64,000 nucleotides of DNA from positions 992,001 through 1,056,000 of the forward strand of contig KV748217.1 of the NCBI GenBank assembly GCA_001692895.1. Direction: 5' to 3'. The translations under genes and the position numbers were made by a program. This document shows positions 34,095 through 46,000 of this stretch, piece after piece. The notes beneath the pieces were generated by a model. It saw nothing but the letters and a program-made list of their open reading frames with translations. It was not told the origin of the DNA and searched no databases. The stretch's first letter is position 1. The number at the start of each line of letters is the position of its first letter. Source of the stretch: Cenococcum geophilum 1.58 (lineage: Eukaryota; Ascomycota; Dothideomycetes; Gloniales; Gloniaceae).

Positions 34095-36375
34095 GTACCC
34101 CTCCCTTTAGCCAAAGGTCTAAAACAATTTAATTTAGTTAAGACTTTATAACTTATTACGTTTTTGTATATTTGTATTAGGTGGTAGTATAAAGTTCTAC
34201 TAGTTCTAATTGTAAATAAACTAATTAGGATTTTCCATCCCCGGGATAAAAAATCGTCATTAGCTTAATTAAGGTGGTAAGTAGAACTGCATCTTTATAG
34301 TAAGTCTTAGTAAGGCAAATCTAACTAATTAGATAACTTTAACCGCCGGTTAAAGTTCTTTAATATCTTATATATTATATAACGTGTTTTACCACCAAGC
34401 GAGTAGCACCACTAAGTGAGCAACGTCAAAACTCACCAAAAATTAGAAAAATCGCACTTTAATATCTTAACAACCACTTAATAATAAATTCTAATAATTT
34501 GGATTTAGACTTTTATATACACTCTACAGCTTTTATTAAAGTTGCATTATAAATAGGTTAGTATTTTTTTAAGATATAGTAATTTGGCCTTATTTAGGGG
34601 CCAAAATAAGGCTAAATTACTATATCTTGAAAAATACTAACCTATTTATAATGCAACTTTAATAAAAGCTGTAGAGTGTATATAAAAGTCTAAATCCAAA
34701 TTATTAGAATTTATTATTAAGTGGTTGTTAAGATATTAAAGTGCGATTTTTCTAATTTTTGGTGAGTTTTGACGTTGCTCGCTCGGTGGTGCTGCTCGCT
34801 TAGTGGTGAAACACGTTAACCGTATTATAAGTATTATAATATATTTTAAGTTCTTTTTAATTTTAAGCTTTTTGCTATTATATTTTATATATTTATATTA
34901 GGTGGTAATTGTTTACTTTTATATCGTGTCTATTTAGCTAGAGTAGGCCGCGAAGGATAGTCCTTATAGAATTCTTTTACTAAGAAAGGCGCGTCGGCCT
35001 TAATCTGGTTATAGGTTTCCTAAGTTTATATTTTATATCCTTTCCACTTAATAAGAAGTTTAAATTGTTTAGATCGTGTTTTCTATTATATATTATTAAT
35101 TAAGTTAATAAAGTAAGAACCGTTACCATTACTAATAATTATAAAAGGTAGCGGTAGCACTTTATAAGTTAAAGGTTTATCTTTTAAAGGTTATAGTAAG
35201 CTTACGTAAAACGTTAGGTATATTTTTATCTTAGTTAGTAGTTTAAGCTTATAGGTGTATAGGCTTAGTTTCTTCTTAATTTAGTACAGGCCTATAAACT
35301 TCTAATTAAGTTTCTTTAAGGGCTATTAAGTCTTTAGGTTTCGTATATTTAGGTAAACTAATTACCTTTCTTAAAGTTCTATATAGAAGCTCGTCCTTTA
35401 TTTATATGCTATTCCTATACCATTTAAGCGTACGTTAATTTACTTTATAATAGTTCCGTTAACTACTTTATTTAATTAGCAAAGTTATATATATTAATTA
35501 ACTAAATCTGTTTAATTATGGGTCCTATTATATTAATTTTGGGTTATAGTTTAAATTTAAGTTAAGGGTCTTATCTATAGGTCGCGTAAAACGGCGTTAC
35601 GCCTATTAATATATTTATCGTATTATTTGTAGTAAACTTAGCTAAAGGCAGCCACTTTTCCTAATTATCTTATAGGTAGGAGTAGTATATTTATAGGTAT
35701 TATTCTATAATCGCGTTTATAATTTTAGTTTATCTGTCTGTCTTTAGGTGAAATATAGTTAAAAGTCGTGTTTATATACTTAATTATTTATATAGGGCTT
35801 ACTAGAAGTCTAAAACGAACTGGCTTCTATGGTTAGATATTATTAAATTAAAAAGTCTATATAGCTTAAAGACGTGCTTAATGAAATATTTAGCTACTAA
35901 TATTATATTAATTAAGTCTATAGGAATTATATGTCGCATTTTTATAAGATAGTTAATAACTACTATAATATTTATAAACCTATTACTATTAGGCAGGTTA
36001 ACTACAAAGTTGGTTAAGATATCTCGCTATCTTTATATTGGAATTGGCAACGGTTAAAGTACCCCTTACTTTTTTATATAAGAGGTCTTCTTACGTACGT
36101 ATATTCTATAGGCTTAAATATATTTTTATATATAGTTATATATTATAGGCTAGTACTATACTCGTTAGATAATCTTATAGGTCTCTATATGGCCAGGATG
36201 CCCTACTATAGGGGAATTGTATATAAATTTAAGTATCTTAAATTGTAAGGGTTTAGAATTTGGGACTACTATCTTCTATTAATAGTATAACCAATTATTA
36301 CGGATTTTATATTTAGCGAGTATAATATCCTTATATTACCGTTTTCTTATTTAAATTGCTTTTATTATATCTACT
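34095..36375 (-). mobile_element. Ty3/gypsy retrotransposon G3, 3' part (integrase and chromodomain)
   Basis: On the minus strand, a gypsy integrase runs from the C2 insertion at 36375 down to about 35330, followed by a chromodomain-like C-terminus near 34930-35090 (WETYNQI, KDYPSRPTLAK). The 3' untranslated region (34113-34930) contains a palindrome at 34193-34289 related to that in G0 and the foldback element at 34382-34816. G3 continues at 50385 on the far side of copia C2. All frames are RIP-broken. Confidence 0.8.
34382..34816. mobile_element. 435-bp foldback MITE with TA target duplication
   Basis: This is an almost perfect inverted repeat. The arms 34382-34598 and 34601-34816 (about 216 bases each) pair over their whole length around a two-base centre, with only scattered G/A-type mismatches and a one-base indel in a T run. 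The ends read ACGTGTTTTACCACC and its complement GGTGAAACACGT, and each side is flanked by TA (34380-34381 and 34817-34818), the target used by Tc1/mariner-type transposases. It has no coding capacity. It sits in the 3' untranslated region of G3. Confidence 0.9.
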
Positions 36376-36601
36376 TGTTTATATTAACTTAATAATATAG
36401 GTAAGTCATATCTAGGGGTACGAAATACGTATAGTATCGTATGCTCTTTTGGATAGTGGTAACTGTCAATTCCATTGGGGTGGACTACATAGTCTATATA
36501 CTAACGCGCCTCCCCCTAATTAGTTAGCACTTTATAAACAAGTAGTTGGTGCACTAAACGCGTAATTACGCGTTTAGTATACCATGTGCTGTAATTATAC
36601 A
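36376..36601 (-). repeat. 3' LTR of copia C2
   Basis: 226 bp, direct copy of 50154-50379, next to ctact. Confidence 0.92.
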
Positions 36602-36819
36602 CTAGCAGTACTTAAAAATGGACCCACTTATATATAGCCCCCGTAATTGCTTTAATAGAACTATAGAACATAAAAGGAATATATAGGAAATCCCTCCCAA
36701 GGTGCCTTCTGGGCTGCCTTTAACCGGTGCTCTAAGCTAGCCATAAGTCCTGTTTACGGTCCGTAAAACGAACTATATAGTCTTCTAACGGGCCGTAAAT
36801 AAACCATAAGTACTCTATT

Positions 36820-39800
36820 AGTCTCATTCCACCCATTCTATAACCTTTAAATTAAGCTTATTTGTATTAGTTAGGGTTTTAAGAGCTTAGTACGGCTTTG
36901 CCTTAGTTATAGCGTCTACTAGGTTGTCTTCGCCGCTAATCCATTTAACCTCTGTAATCTTACGTCGTTCGTAGGCCTAACGTAAGCACATTAGGTTGAC
37001 TATAAGCCTCTTTTCTTATGTTGTACCTAGTTTAACTAGGCAGTTGTAGAGGGACTTTAAATTGGTGCATAAAACTAGGGGTAACTGCTCTAATTATAGA
37101 ATCTTCTAGATTGTTAATTTAATTGCGGCTGCTATATTAAAGCTATAAGCTAGTATATATAGTTTAGAAGCTAGTACACTGCTAGTTACTTATTTGCATT
37201 TAATTAAAGATTAATATAGTATACTTGCGTCTTAATTACGGTTTATAAGTACAATTACGAAGCCAATTTGTGATAATAGGTCTCTGTTATTGGTGAAGAA
37301 GGCGCTTATAAATACTAGTACGCTAAGGGAATTTAAGTCTAGTGGTATAAAAGTAAATCCTCTTGTTATATTATTAATTTACTACTAAATACGCTTATTA
37401 AGCTACTTAATATTTTCCTCTTATAGATCTATTGCCTGGGCCGCAAAGAATAAATTATAGGCAGATTTAGGTTAACAGACTGTGGCAATATAGGCGCCTC
37501 TTACACGCTGTATAATGTATTAGTCCTTTATATTTACGGTCTTATGGGTCTCTTTATAGGAACTAGTAAGGTCCATAGGCTTTACTATAATAAGCCTTAT
37601 GTTTTAAGCTTGGCGTTCCTAAGTTAGCTTAATTAGGTTGCCCTTTTATATAATTAAGCCTCTATTAAACTTAATTAGAGTCTGCTTAGTTAACTGCTCT
37701 TACAGCTTTACTAGGAACTTAGCCTTTTATAATTTAGTCTCTTTAGCGTCCATAAAAGTCCGGTCCGCTAAAAAGAGGGTATTATCTATTTGGAGTCTAA
37801 TAATACTAAGGCCGTTTAATAGGGTATATAGGAGGCAGGGGTCGTAGGTTAACTGTTCTATTTTAAGTTTACTAACGTAATGCTGGTAATACGTCTTAAA
37901 CTAGTAGTTTTTAACTTCTGGTACTTTATAAAGGGGTTTTAGAACCTATAAAATCATTTTTAGTTATAATTTAAGCTTAAGGGGTGGTTATATAAAGATA
38001 TTCCTACTTAGGTAGGTATTAGACTGTATATAGGCTTATAAGATATCCCGTAAGTAGAGGGCTATAGGTTTAATTTACTGTAGTTTAGGCGGAAGTACGA
38101 GTATAATTTATTAACTAACTTGTTAAATTATAGGCGATTATATAAGGACTAAGTCCTTTTTTTGGTTGTTATAAGCTTATATAACAAGACCTAATTTTTT
38201 AAAGGCTTTATTAGTACTAGGATGCTTAATTTTATTAATAAAGCGTAAGTTAAATATACGGACGCCTTGCGGAACGTCTCTCTCCATTATAACCGCAAAG
38301 ACGCCCTTTTTAAGTAGTCCGTTAATCTCTTTGCGTTATAAGTCTATAAAAGGGGTTTCCTATACTAGAACTAATATATCCGTAGGTAAAGGTTACCTTA
38401 TAGATATGCCTGCGGAAGTTAGGTAATTCTTTATTATAGGGTTCTTAGTTATAGGGTACTTTTGGAGGCGTCCTTAACTACGCTTTACGGTAGGTTTAGT
38501 AAGTTTCTAAAGGGCTTTTAAAGTAGGTAGGGGTGCTTCCAGTTTATCTGGTTTTATATTATAGGCGTTTTTAGACCAAAAATAGGGGTTTACAGACGTG
38601 CTTCTAAAGCTAGTTAATCCCCCAGGAAGTTATATACAGTACGTTTTATCTTCTACAGCTAGTAAACAATAAGGTCTAGTTTAATTGCCGCTCTTATACT
38701 ATATAAGGACTTTAGAATTAAGCGGGAGGTTATGTACTAAGGTTGTATTAGGTCTGTTATAGTGGTGTAGAGCGCTATTAACAGTTTGTTTGGCCCGTAA
38801 CTTAACTATTTCGGCTATTACCTTCTATATTATAGCCGCTTAATCCGTAACGGATGGGGCAGAAGGGTTTAGTTTGCCTATTCTTAGGTAGGCTCCATAA
38901 ACTAAAAGGGTAGGTATTAGTCTGTTAGGGCCGGCGGTGTTATTAATGGCTTTTATAGCCATTTATAAAGCTAGTTCCTTTTAGATATTCTTATACTCAT
39001 CTATAATAATCTAGTAAGCTCTCTATAGAGCTAGGTAAGCTCGCTTAATAAGCCTAATAGACTAGTGCGCCTTAACTAGAACGGCTTTTATTAAAATAGC
39101 TATAGCTATAGCATACTATTAGAATTCCTTACTAATAAAGTTCCTACTAGCGTTATAGGTAATATACTTAGGGGGTTTAATGTATATGTTAATTTAGCAG
39201 GTCCGTAAAATATCCTAAGTATATTTTATAGATATATTTTACAACTAACAGGCGGCTTAGTAGTGGGTTGCCTTGTCAATTATATATAATACTAGGCTGC
39301 CGTTAATGTATATAATGTCTATATATACTAAGTGGTTAAAATTAAAATCCTTATAAAGGGTAAACTTAAATCGGCCTAGGGAACGTCCGTATTTCTAGCA
39401 GAAGGAATAATATTTAGTTAGGTGGTTAATTGCCTTTTTATTAACATCGTTATGTCTAGAGCGTTTAAGGACTCTATATAGCTTTTCGGCTAATANNTGG
39501 CCNAAACGGCGGTATAGNTANTNGATTTNNNTACTNGTAAGGTAGTANGGGTTATAGTTAAAAGATTNCTAAATATAGGTCTGTAAAGTCTCTCCCTATA
39601 TAAGGAACGGGTGTCTAAATTGTTGTGTAATTAGTAAGGTGATATACTTGCTTCCTAGGGCAGTTATAGGGCTAATTAAGGTGTCTGTAATATTATTATA
39701 GTAAACCTATAACCTATCTATATCCGCAAGATAGAGTAGAAAAGAAGTATCCGCTTTTACTACGTAGAAGTTAACTAGGCTAGTTAGGGTCTTAACTGTA

Positions 39801-41700
39801 ACTAAACCAATTAATGCGGTTAAGCCGATACCAAATTAGACGTTTACGGCCCTAGTTTGCATAGTATTAATATTTATATTATTATTTGTAGTGGTCTTAT
39901 ATATAAGGTATTATCTATAACCTACAGTAGACTTCTTAAAGGCATTTATATTAATTATAACGCCATAGAATTCTTTAGGGGTATAGCGTTTTATGGTAAT
40001 ATATACAAATGGGTCCTATTTACTGTCTATAATATTTATAATAAGTCTAACGAGTATACTTACGGGTTAGTTTTTGGATGCAATTAAGTATATAAAGGAG
40101 CGGTCGGCTAATACGGTCGTAATATTAAAGGCTTAGCCGTCTGTAAAAGGTCTAAAAGTAGTTAAGAATGTCTCTAAGATCTCCTATTCCTAAGTATTTA
40201 AGTTAAAGTTAAATATAAGGGCTTCTATTAACTCGTTAAGAGACTCCTCCGCTTCCTTTTCTTTATAGTCTAAAATAAACTAGTTAATCCAATTATTAAA
40301 TCTCTTTTTTAGACTTATTACGTTTTTCTTAGGTATACCTTATAAACTAATATCCTTCCTTACCGTATATAAAGCACTTTTGGCTAGTTTATCTATAGGG
40401 GTATACTTTTATATAAGAGTTGCTGTGGGGGTTACGGGTAGGACTTAGTCGGTATAGGTACTGCTAGTAGTAGCGGCGGTCTGTAAAGTAGGCATCTAAG
40501 TTAGTTTATAGGTTTTATAGGTCCGTAATAAAGGCTTAAGTACTGCCTAACGGGTTTAAAGCTTCGTACGTTGCAATAGAGGACCGTAAATTATTAATAA
40601 AGCCAGTTAAGGTATCTGCAGGCTTATAATGGGCGTATTTATAGAGTTCTACTTCTTAGCAAGCTGTAATAAGCTTATTGTATAAAAAGTCGTCCATTTA
40701 AAGCTTAATATTAAGGCCGTGCTATAGGTGGCGGAGGTCTTTAATAAGAATTTATAGGCACTCTATAATTAATTTTTTAGTATTCTTATTAATTACGGTC
40801 CGTAACTTAATTGTATTCTATTAGGTAAGGATATTACGCTTATATTTTAGCCCTTTAAAATAGTTACCTATAGCCTTATATAGCTTATTAAAGGGGACAC
40901 CAAGGGGGTTGCTCTTAAGGTTAGTGTAATAGCGGTTAAGGGCTAAGCCGCGTAGTATAGTAGAGTAGGCTTAGTTAAACTCCTATTTAGGAATATTAGC
41001 CTTCTAATAAAGGTCCGTAAAGATAGTTAGTTTAAAGTTAAAGTTATTGTTTTTACTGCTATACTTAGATTCGTCGGTATAGAGCTTAGCTAGGTTAGCT
41101 AGCTCCTTATTATAGGTCTTTACTTAGGTAGGTTGTAGATCTATAACTTAAGCGATAGAAGGGTTTTGGTCCATATTTTGGTTTACGGGGGTATTACGGT
41201 CCGTAACTTAAGTACTAGGTATACTTTAGCCTATAAGATTTATTTTAAGATCTCTTCAGTCTATAGGACGAATTTAGTTAAATAGGTTATCTATAAAACT
41301 GGAGATCCTATTAAGTTTAAAAGAGGTAAAAAGTCCGCTGGTTTTAATATAATCTAGAATCTGCTCTTTAGTCCATTCTATTTAGTCCTTTTTACGTAAT
41401 ATATTATATAGAAACCGTATAATAGTAACTCGTTTATTCTTTTTAACCCATATACCTTAATAACATAAGAGGGTTTGTAGGTTGTGGGTAGCTATAAGGT
41501 TATAAGCCTTAAAGATAGCTTCCGTAAAGTCCGTAAAGTCTTCCTTATATTATTCCTATAGATCGTTATTTAGATGCTTAGAGTGTCTATATTTAAGGAT
41601 TTTAAAATTAATATAGTTGTTAACGCCGTTTGCAAACATAAGGTTGATACCCTAACTCCACTTCTTCTAACCTTTGTTATTTTGCTTACTTATATCTGCT
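36820..41700 (-). pseudogene. gag-pol polyprotein of copia C2
   Basis: The minus strand reads as a full copia polyprotein through RIP stops. Gag and protease lie above about 39500. Integrase is at about 38850-39440, with a GKPVL-like GSLVLYIIDKATHYQAA block and NRLIPTLLVYGAYLR. RT is at about 37640-38320, with DLVLIQSPIIQ, LYLRDILQAYIQSNTYLSR and the YVDD equivalent decayed to LQIDNTLFL near 37800. RNase H is at about 36850-37330 (KCKQVTSSVLASKLY). The order integrase before RT identifies Ty1/copia. N bases at 39496-39570 lie just upstream of the integrase core. Confidence 0.88.
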
Positions 41701-41726
41701 ATATTATATAGCGTAGTATATCTATA

Positions 41727-41806
41727 CGAGAAATTAAGGAAAATTTCCAAATTGCTGACTTACAGCCAGCAATTTGGTTCCTTCAGTAAATTTAACGGAT
41801 TTCTCG
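41727..41806. mobile_element. 80-bp palindromic element with 10-bp direct repeats
   Basis: The ends are CGAGAAAT and ATTTCTCG, with an inner inverted pair CCAAATTGCTG / CAGCAATTTGG. A 10-base direct repeat, tatatctata, flanks it at 41717-41726 and 41807-41816. The composition is not RIP-like, unlike the surrounding copia C2. The long duplication is nearer to Mutator-type or similar MITEs than to mariner. It has no coding capacity. Confidence 0.7.
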
Positions 41807-41940
41807 TATATCTATATAGGCTGTAACGGGTTAGAAGGAGCTTATAGCGGGTAGTAATGGCTTATAGCGGGTGGAGGAGGTCTTGTAACGGTTTATAAAA
41901 TTAATTAACGGGTCCGTAATAGTTTAAGAGGTTTTATAAT

Positions 41941-42365
41941 TGTAACGGAACCTTATAGCAAGAACTACGATGGGCTCGTTATTGGGCTAGGTGTGTAGGA
42001 AATGCAAGTACAAAAGTTAACAACGTAATAACAACTGGTGGAGTAGTTGCCTAACAGATTAACTCTAATTATATTCTAAGAATTACTATAAGGAAGGAAC
42101 TATCTAGGTAGGGACTAAGGGTCCTTAAATACACAACCGTACTCCTATGAAATCCTTTTTATACGTGATATACGTCTTATACGTAAGGTACATAAGTTCC
42201 TCTTATTCCTCTTATTTAATACGTAGCATATTATATAACCTTGGTTACTATTCCTCGTTATATGGTTCTATCGGCTCTATCCTAGACCGTACCTAAATTA
42301 ACTAACTAGCTTCTTCCGTCTCTTCTCTAAGTAGTTATAATATTATACTTAAAGCGTCCGTAACA
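41941..42365 (-). repeat. 3' LTR of G2
   Basis: 425 bp, direct copy of 49464-49888. Confidence 0.92.
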
Positions 42366-43019
42366 CCATCTCCCTCCTCTTTATCTTCGTCCTTAAAGAT
42401 TTAAAATATCTCTAAGTTGTTTACTAGAGGTGTAATGTCCGTCTAATTAATTTGGTTAATATTATTACTTATTATACCTAAAGCAATTTCTTCTTTATAC
42501 GCCCAACGTTGTGCTCGCACTATTACTGCTATATTATCTTTTAGTGAGATTATACCGTCTCCGTATTCTCGTTGTTTAAAAGAGGGGTTAGTTTATATTA
42601 TATTGGCGAACCCATCTTTATAACAACCGTCCTTTTGTTTAGAGTGTACTAAAGCGAATATTTGTTTATCCTATAATATTCGCTCTACTTCTAATACTAA
42701 ATATACGCGACCTACTACTCTTAATAGTTATCTAGTTCCCTAATTAATTTGTCTTAGGGTTTTATATTTAATCTGCTGCTATGCGGCTAGATGGTAAACT
42801 ATTGTAAGCCCTTACTAAGTTAGAACGTTCTTGTAACACGGAATAGAAGGCCCTAAATGCTTAAATCGCGGCGTCTACTTATTTGCTTTGTCTTAAGAAG
42901 GTTTATAAGAAGGTTTATTCTAAGGAGTGGAAACTTATAGAATAAGGTTTATAGGAACTAGGTAATAAAAGAATGGATTCTCCTCTAATAGAGAAGGAAA
43001 TAGATCTAAGTAGTTCGGC

Positions 43020-46000
43020 AACTGCTCTTCTTAGGTCCCCCTTAGGTGACTCGTTCTTTGGTAATCCTTCTTTATTAATACTGCCTAATCTAATCTCTTC
43101 CGATACTCCTATACCTTTCTTATAGCGTTCTTTAAATTCTCTAGTGGCTCCTAAGTAGTCTTAGTGTAGCCTATCTACTTAACCTTGTACTATGTTTCGT
43201 TGTTAATGTCCTTATAATTAACGATTTTCGAAACTTGCTATTCGTCTTCTTCTTATTCTCTATACGTGTCTGCTTTATAAACTAATGGCTTAATATTTCT
43301 ATGTGCTGGCTCTAGCATTGCGATGTGCTATATAGGGTAGATCTTTATTTTGGCTGGTAGGTTTAACTTAAACGTAACTGGTAAAATTCTCTGCGTAATT
43401 TTAAAAGGTCCTAGTCTAACGTGGTCTAATTTCTTGCTTAGTCGTCAACTCTTGAAATTTTTGTGTAGTAGCTATACTTTATCTCCCTCCTTTAGATCTG
43501 GTCCCTTAGATCTCTTAGCATTATAGTACTTTTTTATTCTCTGCTGTACTATCTTAGCTGTCTCTATAAGGTCTGTATAAAGATTCATTAAATCCTTTAT
43601 TCTTTCTTTGGCTGTACTACTTATTTTCTTTACTTACCGTGGTAATAACGATATTCTTAGCTTATATCTATAATTTGCCTTAAATAGTAATGTGTTTATT
43701 CCTTCTTAAGGTGTTGTATTATATGCAAACTATATAACTGGTAATAGTGATACCCAATTATTCTGTGCATAATTAATATAATGCCTTAGATACTGCTCTA
43801 GCATCTAATTTAATCTTTCCGTTTAACCGTCTGTCTGCGGATAATATACAGTGGAAGTTACTACTTAAACTCCTTGCTCCGCCAAGAATACTTCCTAGAA
43901 TGCTACTATAAATCTTAAATCTCTATCTAATATAATCTTGCTTAGTGCTCTATGTTTTATAAATACTTCTTTAATATAGATTCTAGCGATATCCTCCGCT
44001 AAGATTTCTTCTATACATGCTATAAAGTATCCCCACTTTATAAGCTTATCTACTATTACTAAAATTACGTTATAATTCTATCCGGTAATAGGATCTCTTA
44101 ATTTTAGTAACTTAATAATAAAGTCCCATAATATAACCTCCTATAGTCTTCCTGGTATTTTAATAGGTTATAGCCCTCTATATAGCTTATACCTTGTTGG
44201 TTTATTTCTTTAGCAATCTAAATACTCTTTAGTGACCTTCCTGGCTATTCTCTAGATTCCGTTAATAATATACTCCTCCTAGAGTCTTAATACTAAGCCT
44301 ATAGCTCTATTATGTCCTTAAGTTAGTCCCTTATAAAAGTCTTTTATAAACTACTCTGCTATTCTTCTTAGGATATACTTCGCTTCTCGATTTTTATATA
44401 TATCCGTCTATAGATCTTCTAGCTGTTCTTTTAGAATCCTTTATACCTAATAGCTTTCTAGTATCTTGTAGACTTTCCCTGACTTATTTTTTTAAGTTGC
44501 TGCGATCTTTAGATAATTATACCTAATTAATCTATCTGTGTCTTTTTGCAGTAAAGCCCCTAATGGCTTTTCGTTATTTTATAGTTTAGCTTTTCTACTT
44601 AAAGCGTCTGCTCGTATATTCTCTATACCCTTAGTATACTAAATCTCGAAATAGTATTCCGTAAGCATCTCTGCCCATCTAACCTGTCTTTAGTTAAGTT
44701 CCTTTGTCGTTAGGAATCCTATTAGGTTCTTGTGATCTATCTTAACCATAAATAGTTTCTCTATACCTTGTAAGAATGCTCTCTATTCCTTTAATGCTGT
44801 AACTATACCTAATAACTTCTTGTTATAGATGTTATAGTTTAACTCTAGTGGTGTTATCTTCCGACTGTAGTATGCTACTAGGTGCTATCTATCTTAATGT
44901 CTTTATATAAAGTACGCCCCTAGTATATAATCTAATGTATTTATTTCTATAACCGTCTCTAGTCTTGGTTAATAGATCTTAAGAACTAGCCCCTAGGTAA
45001 ATAACTCTTTAATTTTCTTAAAGAGTCTCTGCTGTTCCTTTCCCTATGCCTATAATTCTTCTTTCTTTATTAATCGCGTAAGTGGCTTAATATCCTTTAA
45101 CTACTGCGCTATAAACCTTTTATAGTAATTGCAAAACCCTAGGAATGATCTTAACTATATAACGTTCTCTAGTTCCTGCCAATTCACTATAGCCTTGATT
45201 TTCTTTGGATCTATGCTAAGTTAGCCTAGTTTAATAATAAATCTAACGAAATTGGTCTTCCTGGTAAAGAACTTGTATTTCTTAATTGCTACTAGTATCT
45301 GTTCTTCTTGTAGTTTCTTTAAGACCTATTTAACGTGTTCCCCGTATTCTTCCTTAGTTATTAAGTAGATAATAATATTGTTAAGATATACCATAACAAA
45401 TTCATCTAAGTGTTTTCCTAATACATTGTTAATACGCTTTTAGAATATTACTAGTGCATTTATAAGCCCGAATTATATAACTAATGGTTTATATAGTCCT
45501 TCCTTTAACCTAAAGGCTGCCTTTTATTTGTCGCCTTCCTTAATCCTGATCTAATGGTACGCCTATCTTAAATCTATCTTCGTGAAGATTTGCGTATTAC
45601 CTATCCTGTCTTAGATTTCGCTAATTAAGGGTAAAGGATACCTATCCTTTTTAGTGATGCTGTTTAACTACCTATAGTTGATACACAGCCTTAGTTTGCC
45701 ATTTTTCTTTGGTATAAATAGTACTGGATAACCCGCTAATGACTGCGATGGTCTAATGTATCCCTTTCATAGATTTTCCTAGATAAACTCTTTTAATGCT
45801 CTACCTTTTTCTTTAGTAAGCTTATAGATTAAAAAGAACTTTAAACTTATTCCTAGTTCTAACTCTATTTTATAGTCCTATGCTGTATATTTTAATAGCT
45901 TCTTACTTCCTGGTGACTATAGTTTCTTACCGTACTTATAGTATCTCTTTAGTATATAACTTAGTCCTTTTTCTATTTCTTCGTAGGTTGCTCCTACTTA

